DNA of 64,000 nt, taken from assembly GCF_902148855.1 (NCBI RefSeq), contig NC_043961.1, forward strand, positions 9,314,692 through 9,378,691, read 5' to 3'. The DNA comes from Sphaeramia orbicularis. Its lineage: Eukaryota; Chordata; Actinopteri; Kurtiformes; Apogonidae. The position numbers were made by a program, and so were the translations under genes. Shown here piece by piece: positions 25,370 to 36,283 of the stretch (its first letter is position 1; each line of letters starts with the position of its first letter). Under the pieces are notes generated by a model. That model was not told the DNA's origin. It searched no databases and saw only the letters and a list, made by a program, of their open reading frames with translations.

Positions 25370-27029
25370 TTTGACAGGGCCAATGCAGTCAAACATAGTT
25401 GCAGCTGATGTGATGCATATAGAGTATATAGCTAATGCTAATTATCAGCTCCACTCCCCAGTTGGGATCTTCTACAACAGCACAATATAAAATATACATA
25501 ATTTAAAACAATCGTACCATACAATTCAATAACCTAGTGTTACATTTATATGTTTACAAAACAATAAATAACAGAAACTAACTGAAATGTCTTAAGAAAA
25601 ACAGGTGCAATTTTAACAATATTCTGCTTCAGTTGAATATTTACACAAAACGTGCAGATACAGTGGATCTACAAAGACACAAACATTTAATACAGGCTGA
25701 ATATTCGTCCAATTCTACCGTCTTCTCTTAAGACATTTCAGGTTATTCACATTTTTGAGAAATGATAGTTTGTTCTAGTGTAAATCCAGTAAAATTACAT
25801 GAAAATGTTTGCATTTACAAAGAGAAACATTTGTAGTTGTCATTATTTACAGGTTATTATGATCGTATTTTACTGATATGACCCACTGGAGATAGAATGG
25901 GTCTGAATGTGGAACCTGAACTAAAACAATTATTAATATATTACACTGCAAAAATCAAAATCTTACAAAGATCATTTTTGCTTCTTCAACTGGCAGATTT
26001 TTTGCTTAAATTTAGCAAAAAAAAATCTTGAATTAAGCCAAAAATCTTGATTAAGCAAAAAAATCTTGAATTTAGCAAAAAAATCTTGAATAAAGCAAAA
26101 AAAAAATCTGAATTCAGCAAAAAATCTTGAATTAAGCAAAAACAAACTCTCGAATAAAGCAAAAAAAAAAAAAATTGAATTAAGCAAAAAAAAATCTTGA
26201 ATTCAGCAAAAAATCTTGAATACAGCAAAAAAAATCTTGAATTAAGCAAAAATCTTGAATTAAGCAAAAAAAAAAAAATCTCGAATTAAGCAAAAAAATG
26301 TTGAATAAAGCTTTAAAAAAAAAAAAAATAAATAAAATTCTTGAATTAAGCAAGAAAAATCTTGAATTAAGCAAAAAAAATATCTGCCAGTGGAACAAGT
26401 GAAAATTATCTTGGTAAGATTTCTTGAAATCAGATTTTCCAGATCTATTGTCTATAAATCAGTTCTTATATTTCACTGAAAAGTTCCTCTTTAGGTGATT
26501 CTGTCTTATTTTAAGTGTGATGAAATATTTGGACTAGAAATGAAAAAAATACACTTGGTAAGATTTAGATTTTTGCAGTGTTCTGTAATTTTTGCATTTT
26601 CACAATTTCATTCCCATGGACTGGACCCTTTGGGGGGCTGGATTTGGCCCCCGGTCCACTGTTTGACACTCCTGATCCAGAGTCTTCTGTGACTTCATTT
26701 ACACCCCACCCTAATGGTATCCCCCCCTCCGCAGGTCAACCGTCCTCTGACCATGAAGAAAGACGGCATCCAAACACGCAACAGGAAAGTGTCCAACAAG
26801 AAACAAGAAGAGTAAGAAGGCCGCTCTGTTGGAGCCATTCCCAGAGGGGATTCCACCGCCACCGCCAGCCTTCGAAGACAACACCGGACCCTTCTCCCTG
26901 GGCCCCGGGACCCTCCTGACCTACAGCCACTCCCCCCACCTCATCCCAAACCCGTCCCCCCTGCACACGTCCGGGTCCCTTACCGTACACCACCACCTCA
27001 GCTCAGGCATGGTGCCCACGCTGGTGTGA
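20654..27029 (+). CDS. gata1: GATA-binding factor 1 (erythroid), five coding exons, one 1-base frame break
   Basis: Exons are 20654-20858, 22148-22630, 23861-24006, 24716-24841 and 26735-27029, with the acceptor CCCCAG before 20634. The N-terminal activation region ([20 protein letters not shown]) is the teleost GATA1 type. The N-finger reads [14 protein letters not shown]...CNACGLYHK and the C-finger [14 protein letters not shown]...CNACGLYFK. Each finger sits in its own exon, as in all vertebrate GATA genes. The protein binds WGATAR sites and drives red-cell and thrombocyte genes. After NRKVSNK the frame breaks: AAA at 26801-26803 appears to have one A too many, giving KQEE and TAA at 26813. 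Removing this shift from consideration, the next frame runs on as conserved sequence to MVPTLV and TGA at 27027. Expected length is near 417 residues, the family norm. Sequence error is the likeliest cause. Confidence 0.93.
20859..22147 (+). other. gata1 intron with a LINE-like tail
   Basis: It holds a candidate CTCF-like motif at 21497-21514 and a retroposon 3' tail at about 21715-21838 (GTGAAGCACTTTGGGCTAC then a (TTA)n run from 21776). Confidence 0.5.
21497..21514 (+). promoter_or_regulatory. Candidate CTCF site in gata1 intron
   Basis: GACCTAGAGGGCGCTATG is a good match to the CTCF core (CCNNNAGRGGGCGCTA). By eye only. It may sit in old transposon sequence. Confidence 0.3.
22680..23440. 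mobile_element. Old hAT-like MITE in gata1 intron
   Basis: The interior matches the family (CTGAAATGTCTTAAGAAAAA, ACTGGTTCTGACCCACTTTA), with a right end GGCTGCATGTTTGACACCTG. Confidence 0.5.
25085..26675. mobile_element. Nested repeats in gata1 intron: old MITE split by palindromic MITE
   Basis: The hAT-like interior (25270-25935) resumes at about 26580-26675 with GGACCCTTTGGGGGGCTGGA and TTTGACACTCCTG. Between them, 25941-26577 is a palindromic MITE with ends CACTGCAAAAATC and GATTTTTGCAGTG. A (TTTA)n run lies at 25309-25371. Confidence 0.6.
25985..26385. repeat. About 20-bp minisatellite inside the palindromic MITE
   Basis: The unit is close to TCTTGAATTAAGCAAAAAAA, about 18-20 irregular copies with variable A runs. 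The same unit, in opposite orientation and fewer copies, forms the core of the sister MITE at 3990-4160. Confidence 0.75.
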
Positions 27030-27430
27030 AACTGCACCGACAAACACATGACGCCTTTGGATATTTATGAGTCAGCCTGTCTGCTTTACTGCTTTACAGT
27101 ATGGATTTGTACATATGTGTGGTTGTGTGTGTGTGTGTGTGTGCGCGCACGTGCGTACATGTGACTGGGGTTTTTTATTTTTCACTGTATTTCAGGGGAT
27201 TTTGTAGAGATGTTTTCATGGCGGAGCGTTTGTTTGCAGTCTGCTGAGGTTCGTGCTCATGTAAACACACTGATCCTGTTGTAAATACAACACAAACTTG
27301 CTTTCACTGCCTTTTGTGTGAATTAATACTCTTATGGAATTCATAATGTGACCTTTTTTTCGTATTTGTAAATGTGATATTTACCTTTTTTTTTTTGGGA
27401 AGTGGACAGAGGACTGAATAAAAGTGTGTG
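27030..27430 (+). other. gata1 3' UTR
   Basis: This follows the TGA at 27027-27029. It contains a (TG)n tract at 27120-27143 and a polyadenylation signal AATAAA at about 27417. The end is inferred. Confidence 0.55.
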
Positions 27431-28217
27431 CGTCTTCAGTTGGACTGTACAGACTGTTGTGTGTTCTTTAATTTGAATGTTGCGTTTGTTGAACTGACCC
27501 ACTGTGGACTCCTGTGTGCAGTCATTGTACTCTTACTGTGCTCTTATTGTGCTGCCCTGCTCTGTAGAATAACCCCTTTGTGCACACACTCCTCCACTTT
27601 GACAGTGTAATTGTACGTAGTGCCTATGCAAATGTTCTGTTCCACTGAAGTGGCAAACATTCAACTCAAGTGCAGCACTTACTGAAACAGGTGTTTGATC
27701 AAACTATTAGGCTTCAGAACACAGCGTGCTCCTGTTTGTGTTTGCTTTTTGTGAGTTATCACGTTATTGTCATTTTATGCTTGACTGCAGAGGTTACAGA
27801 GAATGTGATCAATACCATGAGTTCATACCATCAGACTCATTGCTCCGTCGTCTGTTTCATTCATTTCAATACTTTCATATTTCAGATACAGTAAGCACAG
27901 GCGTACAGTCGTACATGTTGTGTATGTGTGTATGTTGTGTATGTTTTGTGTTGAACTGGGGCTGGGGTTGGACTGTGGGATGACTGATAACTTATCACTG
28001 AGGCCACAGAAGCCAAAACATCCACCTGCTGCTGCCGTCGTCACTCTCACACCCCCTGTCAGTTGGTGCGTTTGAGGCGCTTTTGACCTTGGAGGTATTT
28101 AGACAGAAACTCATCTGTGGACCTGCTGCTGTGGTCTGTTTATTCTATAGTTCCATAGATGGTCCAGGTTTATAGTATTACTACGAACAGTTACAGTAGT
28201 ACTATATGCACTGGGAG
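27431..28217. other. Unique intergenic stretch
   Basis: I see no recognisable exon or repeat apart from TG-rich sequence near 27915-27950. Confidence 0.4.
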
Positions 28218-28294
28218 TTTAATTTAATTTAATTTAATTTAATTTAATTTAATTTAATTTAATTTAATTTAATTTAATTTAATTTAATTTAATT
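28218..28294. repeat. (TTTAA)n microsatellite
   Basis: About 15 perfect TTTAA units. Confidence 0.9.
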
Positions 28295-28344
28295 TTCATG
28301 TCATACGCCCATCCTCCACAGTCAGAGTCCACAGTCCAGGTTTC

Positions 28345-28795
28345 TGCCTTCAGCCCTTAAAGACCCAAACGTCCGCCTTTAACCCTTAAAGACCCAAACG
28401 TCCACCTTTAACCCATACAGACCCAAACGTCCGCCTTTAACCCATAAAGACCCAAACGTCCACCTTTAACCCATAAAGACCCAAACGTCCGCCTTTAACC
28501 CATACAGACCCAAACGTCCGCCTTTAACCCATAAAGACCCAAACGTCCGCCTTTAACCCATAAAGACCCAAACGTCCACCTTTAACCCATAAAGACCCAA
28601 ACGTCCGCCTTTAACCCATAAAGACCCAAACGTCCACCTTTAACCCATAAAGACCCAAACATCCGCCTTTAACCCTTAAAGACCCAAACGTCCGCCTTTA
28701 ACCCTTAAAGACCCAAATGTCCGCCTTTAACCCTTAAATACCCAAACGTCCACCTTTAACCCTTAAAGACCCAAACGTCCACCTTTAACCTCACC
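28345..28795. repeat. Second 29-bp minisatellite, about 15 copies
   Basis: The unit is close to CTTTAACCCATAAAGACCC then AAACGTCCGC. Variants are CCATA/CCTTA and CCGC/CCAC. On the minus strand the unit reads TTTGGGTCTTTATGGGTTAA, which occurs once at about 4410-4430 in the related dispersed repeat. The array is therefore an expansion of repeat sequence. Confidence 0.9.
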
Positions 28796-30300
28796 ATCTA
28801 CTGATCTAAACTGTTAATACCTGTTGATCCACTAATCCTATCAATCCATGTCAGTAATTGGTGTAAAATACAGTTCTTCATCTTTTCATGGTCATTAGAT
28901 ATGACCATATTTGGATGTTCAGAGGCTCTGTAGTTACCATGGAAACACCATCATCTTCTACAACACTGATTCACCAGTAAAACCCATGGAGTTGGATCAA
29001 TGACAGTGGATGGACACCTGTGTTTATGTTCAATTAATGACAGACGGACTGAAAAAGACAGTGTTTACTCAGTTTTTTCTATTTTGATATAATAAACCAT
29101 TGTTTTTTACCTCTGAGCTTTTATGAACATCTACATGATCAGTCAATTAAACAGGAAAATAGATGATTTTCACTGGAACAAATGCAAAATTCAGAGGATA
29201 ATATTAGAATAAATAGTGATAAATCACCAAGGAAAGGTTAAATAGAGAGAAAAATTCATTCGAGAACTGCCACAAAAGTCACACTGTGTGGGATTTACCA
29301 TTATATAGATAAAATCTGACTGATTGAACTCAAACCCCAGTATGATCATTGTCATCTAAAAACACATGCAGAAGTGAGTGGCTCTAGATTCACTTCAGGT
29401 TTTTTCACAAAGCTCCGTTTGAGAACATATGGAATCCAGCCTGGTTTGATCATCTGTGGACTCACTCACAATGCATCACTATAACAAATCCTAAAAAAGT
29501 GTGTCTGTGTGTGTTTTCATTGCCGATTTGTCCACGCTCCAGTGAAGACGTGAGGGAAGAAGAAGACTTTCATTTATGCGTTTGGTTTGAGCTCACTGGG
29601 CACTGCCCTGTAAACATCTGCTCACACCACCCACTCATGACACTGCACCAAAAGTTCTCACACCTTTGAGGGTTTTAGTGAAATGCAGACTTTGTGGAAG
29701 AAATATTAATTATAAGTGTGATTGTTCTGATACATCATAAACTGTGTTGGAACAGCACAAATGTACAGATGTTTGCTTGCCATTGTTTTGCCTTTGAAAG
29801 TAGAACAAATGCATCGTTCTTGAATTAAGAATTGAATTGAATTATTGCTTAAAATGAGTTGAAAACAATGGTTGGATATGTGGCAAAGCATTGGCTGCTG
29901 GTGTTGGACATTATTAGAGTTTATTTCTAGATCATTTGGACTCAAAATAAGCTGCAAATTCTGACCTAGAAAAGCACGATATATGTTAAAAAAAACAAGG
30001 TGGAGATTTTGCACCGACAACATATTTGTTCTATCAGCACTAAAAAAAAACAAAAAAAACAAACAAACATATTAATATCCTTAAAATAAGTAAATTTCCC
30101 TTTCTTGAAAATTAATTTTTACAGCATACCATTTGCAGCAGAACATTGTAAACTCACTGATTCCCTCAGGACCTCTGTGAAGAAACTCACCATGCAACGC
30201 CACCATGTGAAATCATAAAGCACGACGAGGGGTTTTCTATCTGAACCACATCTATTCAATATTTACCATAAATAACACAGAACAAACCAACCCAGTTTCA
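28796..30300. other. Intergenic stretch with a dispersed repeat body
   Basis: 28796-28890 is the inverted counterpart of 3725-4410 without the MITE insertion. The rest is AT-rich with no gene seen. Confidence 0.45.
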
Positions 30301-30308
30301 CTGTTCAA

Positions 30309-30902
30309 CACTACAAAAAAATTAGAACATCAACTCATTATTGGGTTCAAATGTCTGATTTCAAGTTCAATTAAAGAAAAATTACACTTGTCAAGTTAAT
30401 TAAAATAAGAAAATATTATCTGAGGATTATAGAGTGATTAAAATACTTAGTTTAAGCAGAATGTAGATGTTTCAAGTTCAGTAAGATGTTTTTTATCCTA
30501 TAGTATATATGTATATATGGTCTTTGAAGATGTACTGACTCCATATGCATGTATTTACATTTAAAACTGCATTAAACATAATGTGTTGAGTTCCTGTGTC
30601 TCCATAGTAACAGAGCTGGTTTTATTATGATATTACTATTTTTCTTTTATTTTTGGTTTTTCCCCTGTAACTCGCTTTGGAAAAGTGTCTGTCAAAATGC
30701 ATAAATGTAAATATAAGTGAATTATTTAAATTAGTTGTAATATCTCAGTGGGGTTCAGCTCAAGATGAAAATTCTTGGAACAAGTTAAATAATCTGAACA
30801 AGATAAGTATAAATAAGTAAATAAATCTAAAAAATGATCTTTAATGATAAATATCCAAATTCAAGTCCGTTTATTTAAGTCAGATGTTCCTTTAATGCAG
30901 TG
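30309..30902. mobile_element. Palindromic MITE related to 16135-16953
   Basis: The ends are CACTACAAAAAAATTAG and CTTTAATGCAGTG. The arms share ACTTAGTTTAAGCAGAATG and GTTCAGCTCAAGATGAAAAT with the other copy in matching order. Confidence 0.5.
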
Positions 30903-31339
30903 TAGATACTCTAACCAATAGTGGAATAGGTAACAGCAAAACCCATGAAAACAGACTGATGCTTGTGTTTTGTGTCCATAATTTCAACTCTTCCTGAAGT
31001 GTCGCTGTGGTGTTTATCTGCTGTGGCCGTCAGCAAAGCTCTGGGAATGGCACCAAATGACAGGGACAGACTTAGTAACCACAGGCATGCTCCGTTCAGT
31101 CAGCAGGCTGTCCGGTTAGTGTCCCTCTGTCTCTGAACAGGGTCTGTCTGTCCCAATAAGACCAGTCTGTTCAGAGACACTTTGAGAACAAAGACGCTTA
31201 AGAATAATGAGCTGTTTCAACGGTTTACAGAACCCAAATAAATGGATGAACTCCAGTGTTTAAAAAAGCATTTATGACTTAAAAAACATCCAACACTGAC
31301 TCATACAGAGGAAATAAGAGTGACAGGAGTTTAATGTAG

Positions 31340-32516
31340 GAGCCACATTCAGCAAAATCTGAACCCAAATGGACCGGACCAGTAAAATACGAGCAGAATA
31401 ATAGAGAAATAAAGTCAACTCTGAACTTTATTCTATGTGTTAGACTGAAAAAACTTCAATTACATATGAAAATGTTTATGTCTACAAACTATCCTTTAAA
31501 ACAATGTGAAGAACATAAACAAACTGAAATGTATTAAGAATAATAGGTGCAATTTGAACAATACTCTGATTCAGTTTATCATATGTTCATTATAACGAAC
31601 AGACACACACAACATTTAAGAACAGACAGAATATTATTAAAATTCATCATCACATGGTGGTTTTTCCTGTTTTTTTTCCCTACTGATTTTTTTTCCTTGT
31701 TTTTTTCGCTAATTTTTTTCCTTTTTTCCCCTTACAAATTTTTTTTCTGTTGTTTCCTCTCTAAATTCTTTCTTGTTTTTTTTCCCCATGAAATTTTTTT
31801 TGCTGTTTTTTCCTCCACTAATTTTTTCCTGTTTTTTTTCCCCATTCTATTTTTTCCTGGTATGTTTTTCCCTACTAAATGTTTTCACATTCAGCCCAAT
31901 CTGATCCCAAATGGACCAAAACCAGTAAAATACGAACAGAATAATAGATAAATTATGTCAACTCCAAACTTTTTACTGTTTTAGACTGAAAAAAGTTCAG
32001 TTACTTTATGAAAATGTTCACGTCTACAAACTATCCTTTAAAACAATGTGAATAACATGAAAAAACTGAAATGTATTAAGAAGAAAAGGTGCAGTTTGAA
32101 CAATATTCTGCTTCAGTTATGTGCATTCTAACAAACAGATCACAGTGGATCTACAAACACACAACATTTAAGAACAGACAAAGTATTATTAAAATTCACC
32201 ATCACATGGCTCTCTGAAGGCAGTTCAGGATGTTCATATTTGTTCAGGTGATTCACATTTTTGTGAAATGATAGTTTGTTTTAGTGTAAATACAGTAAAA
32301 TTACATGAAAATATTTACATTTGCAAAGACAAACATTTGTCATTGTTATTATTTATAGGTCATTATAATCATATTTTACTGATTGAATCGGTCTGAATGT
32401 GCAACCTGAACTAAAATTATAATTAACATATTTTTGCATTTGACAAATTCATCCCATGAACCAGACTGGACCCTTTGGTGGGCTGGATTTGGCCCTGGGC
32501 CCCATGTTTGACCCCA
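31340..32516. mobile_element. Two old hAT-like MITE copies flanking a T-rich array
   Basis: Near-duplicate blocks begin at 31346 and 31888 (both with CATTCAGC, ATCTGAACCC or ATCTGATCCC, AAATGGACC). Between them, 31650-31880 is a degenerate TTTTTTCCCTACTAATTTTT-type array. The right end is at 32461-32516 (GACTGGACCCTTTGGTGGGC). Confidence 0.55.
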
Positions 32517-32949
32517 CTGGTGTAAAGTACAAGCCTTTTTAGACATGGTACACAGGCGCCCCCAATGGGAAAACACAGCAGCTCAGCTTGATCCTTAACT
32601 GACAGTGAACACAGGATGTACCCCCTGAACGCTGCAGCCCACAGATAACACACACATACGAGTGTGTGTGCGCACACGCGCGCACTGGTGTCATGAACCC
32701 TGTGAACAAACACTGATAAATTCAATACAGAAGGATCTATAAACCACTGTATATGCATTGTTCAGAATAGATGTCTTTGTCAGAGGATGTGATGGTTCAG
32801 TTAAACTTTTATATGATTATTTTACACTTTTGTTCATTGAAAACATAACAGAACTATACGTCTGTGTGGGCGTGGTCTTAAAAGTCTGTTATAATTTCCA
32901 AGGTTATCGAGCACTTCAAGTCCCAGGTGATGAGGTGCAGTGAAGACAC

Positions 32950-33640
32950 TAAGGCTATAGTATGATTTTCGAAAATGACCTTTTCGGACATGATTTCAAA
33001 CATGTCTAAATTGTGATTTAGGATGTTCCTAAGATCATAATAAACACTCGCTGAAGTGTTTCAGGTTGATATAAAAAGTTTTTCAGGTGGTCACCAACAT
33101 GCTCCAAAAATGAGTTTTTCATAAGGCTATAAAAAAGGCTAGTAAAAAAAAAAAAAAAGTTTTTCGTGGTATGACTTCCGAAAATGACCTTTTCGGACAC
33201 GATATCAAACATGTTTAAATTGTGGTTTAGGATGTTCCTAAGATCATAATACACACTCCCTGAATGGTTTCAGGTTGATTTAAAACATTTTTCAGGGAGT
33301 GACTAACATTGTCCAAAAGTGATTTTTTTTGTAAGACTATAGTATGACTTCCGAAAATGACCTTTTCAGACTTGATTTCAAACATGTCTAAATTGGGATT
33401 TAGGATGTTCCTAAGATCATAATAAACACTCCCTGAAGTGTTTCAGGTTTATTTGAAAGAATTTTCAGGTGGTCACCAACATGCTCCAAAAATGAGTTTT
33501 TTTGTAAGACTACAGTATGACTTCCGAAAATGACCTTTTCGGACTTAATTTCAAACATGTCTAAATTGTGATTTAGGATGTTCCTAAGATCATAATAAAC
33601 ACTCCCTGATGTTTTTCAGGTTGATTTAAAGCTCTACCGT
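32950..33640. repeat. Satellite-like tandem repeat, four copies of about 173 bp
   Basis: The marker GAAAATGACC starts at 32971, 33180, 33353 and 33526, spacing 209, 173 and 173 bases. The first spacing is enlarged by a poly-A insertion near 33143. Each unit carries the palindrome CCGAAAATGACCTTTTCGG, or a one-base variant of it, and the segment TTAGGATGTTCCTAAGATCA. Confidence 0.85.
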
Positions 33641-36062
33641 ATGATGTGGCATTACACTTTTTTGTCATCTTTAAATGCTCCTAATAAGCAGGTATTGAAA
33701 CTCAAAAATTTAATTCTCATATACTGCTCATATTTCTGATAAAAGTCTGACCAATCATTTTATTTAGTCCGAATGAAATAATTGGCTGTGCCTGACTGAG
33801 CCTGGTCAATCATCCATTACCGCCATCTCACAGCCGATGTGTGTACCTCTGAATCTGACGCTTCACTCCTGCTGCTCCTCCCTGTCACTGACCACAGTCT
33901 CCTGTCCAGGATGTGAATGGATAGAACTGAAATGCACATGTTGAAGGGAAAACATGGACTTATTAACAGAAACAACAACTAAGGGGAACAAACAGAACCC
34001 GACTACAGCAGTCAGAGTCCGATGAATGAAGGATGGAGATAAGGTCCAGGAGTCAGGTGTACTGGACTAAACAGACAGGTCTGCACAAAGCTCAGCTTTT
34101 ATGACCGTGGGACTCATACAGGTTCATGTACTTGGTGTCACACAGTGTAGGATGATAAATGTATGGACTATGAAACCTCAAATGTCCACGGAAAATTTGT
34201 GGAGCCCGCATGTTCACAGTGCTTGCACCCATCCCCTGGGCACCTCATCTCCCAGGTGATGAAGTACAGTGAAGACACTGACCCAGCGCTGCACAGACCA
34301 GACCCTAAATGCAGGGTCTACTGATGAAACAGCAGCCCCAGCAGGTGGATGATGTATCTGATTACTGAGGGAAGGGTCACGGACACACTGAAGCGGACTG
34401 GACCTCCACTTCCACCTCCACTGCACACATCAGGTGAGAGGAGGAGAGCACCAGAGCTCAGGCAGGAGGAAGTGGGCGGGGCTTTGGAGGGAGGCGGGTT
34501 GTTCATGTTCAAACTTTTACTAAGTGCTGAGAGACATGCCACATCAGTAGGCCATAGCTTTAAAACCAGATAAATTATCTAACCCTTCTAAATCTAAGTT
34601 TGCTGTTTTGGTTTTTTTTTTGTTTTTACCTTGTAAGAACTAAATCATTTGCAGGTTTGTATTAGGATGGGTAAAATAAAGAGTGACTTCCATTAAGACA
34701 AGTCTTAAAGACAAGACCTTCAACTTTTTATCCACTTTAATAGAATGTGTTTCTAGAAGGTCTGGACAGTGGAGGCTGTGAGCGGCTGTCGGGACTGTTT
34801 GGACACCAGGGACAGGACATATGCGTAGTCCACATGGGGAGGACATGGACAGTTATGACCACTGAATGGGTTCCCCATGGGTCAATGCACTAGTTTAAAA
34901 TTTTAATTCTCTATTTATATAAATACTTATATAAATACCAAATTTTTCTTTTAGATTTTTTTCTACCTGTCTTTTTCTTTGCACTTGTGCGTTGTCTGTT
35001 GTGGCTATTAACTGTTAAATTTCCCCATGATGGGATCAATAAAGTCTTACCTTCTCTTATTTCTCTTATATCTTCTTCAGGCAATATGTCAAGAACTAAC
35101 AATTCCTCAAATTGTAATAAACGAAGTGTAAAGTATAAAATGTGTCAGCTTTTAAAGCCAGCAGTCGTAGGCTCACATGTCATTTTGTTTTTGTTATTTC
35201 ATATCATAAATTCAGTTTAAATGAGCGGATTAATAGGATCAATAGGGTATTTTACAGAGTGCATTACAAATAGTTTTTATTTATTTTATTAAGTTGAGAC
35301 ACAACCAAGTTTAAGTGTGTTTATGAGTCTGACAAACCTTTAGTCTTTGTGCATTCCAAGTCAAGTGTTTTGTCAACCTGCAGGTTTGTGGAACATGTCA
35401 GTGGTGACTGTAACAGCAGTTGTGATGGGACATTAGTATGATTTATAACTGAAACTGTTAAAACTATGGAAACATATACATCGTGGAAGTTTAAATATTG
35501 CCAGTCAAACTATTCTTTTATGTCATATTGTCATGCGCTAATGTGCACTAGACTTTTTGACAAACAAATTCAGACACAAGAAAAACATAAATATATTATT
35601 TTGTAAGCATGCCTAAAACTCCAGTAGAGCCAACAAAAGGAGCTGTATAATTACACAGTGAAAGGGAAATATAACTTACACTCTCAGTCAGTCTGGAAGG
35701 AATAAAAATTGGTCCATGGATAACCACAAAAAGAAAATCAAACAGAAGTAATCAGCCTCATCAAACCAGTGAATCTGTTTCACTTACCCTCCTTAGCTTA
35801 TCAGGTTTATTAAAGCACTTTCAGTCAGAATTAACAAATGAAAATCTGTGCTGTGACTTAAAAAAAAATAAAAGACACATGACAAGCAGGTGAGACGTAG
35901 AACAGCTCACCAGGCTACATATGGATCTTCCTAGAAGCGCCTCAGCAATCACCGGTTTGTCAGTGCACGAGCAGACTGGGCTTTTTGTAAACATCAACTA
36001 TATGGGTTTGTAAAAACTTTTATTGGCGCAGCATTCGGAGCGTGCCCAGGTGGATCCGACCT
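33641..36062. other. Intergenic stretch, no gene recognised
   Basis: It includes a GC-richer patch at 34220-34510 with no assignable exon and a plus-strand LINE tail at about 34970-35060 (CCCATGATGGGATCAATAAAG). The rest is AT-rich. Confidence 0.45.
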
Positions 36063-36243
36063 TTACTGTTTTTTAGCAACGAGCACACCGATCAGCACTC
36101 CAGTTAACAACACCACTCCGACCAGCAGCCATCGCTTCAGCGTCTCCCCAGACCTCCGTGCTTCGGCAGCTGCGCTTTTGTCCAAAATCTCAACGAAGCT
36201 GTCCTGAAAAACAAAGTGGGAAATGTTAGTCAGGATATCCTTG

Positions 36244-36283
<40 letters not shown>

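Noticed and set aside
25972-26398. Minus-strand frames rich in FLLNSRFF repeats
   Set aside because: Translation of the 20-bp A-rich minisatellite in a MITE, not a membrane protein.
28345-28795. Regularly spaced 29-bp repeats as a CRISPR-like array
   Set aside because: The units are contiguous with no unique spacers, in a vertebrate genome; it is a minisatellite.
32556-32575. CTCF-like CAGGCGCCCCCAATGG
   Set aside because: It departs from the core at a key base and lies at a MITE border, so too weak to list.
34214-34573. Possible exon near a GT donor at 34434
   Set aside because: There is no recognisable protein, no matching acceptor partner, and both strands give equally long frames.
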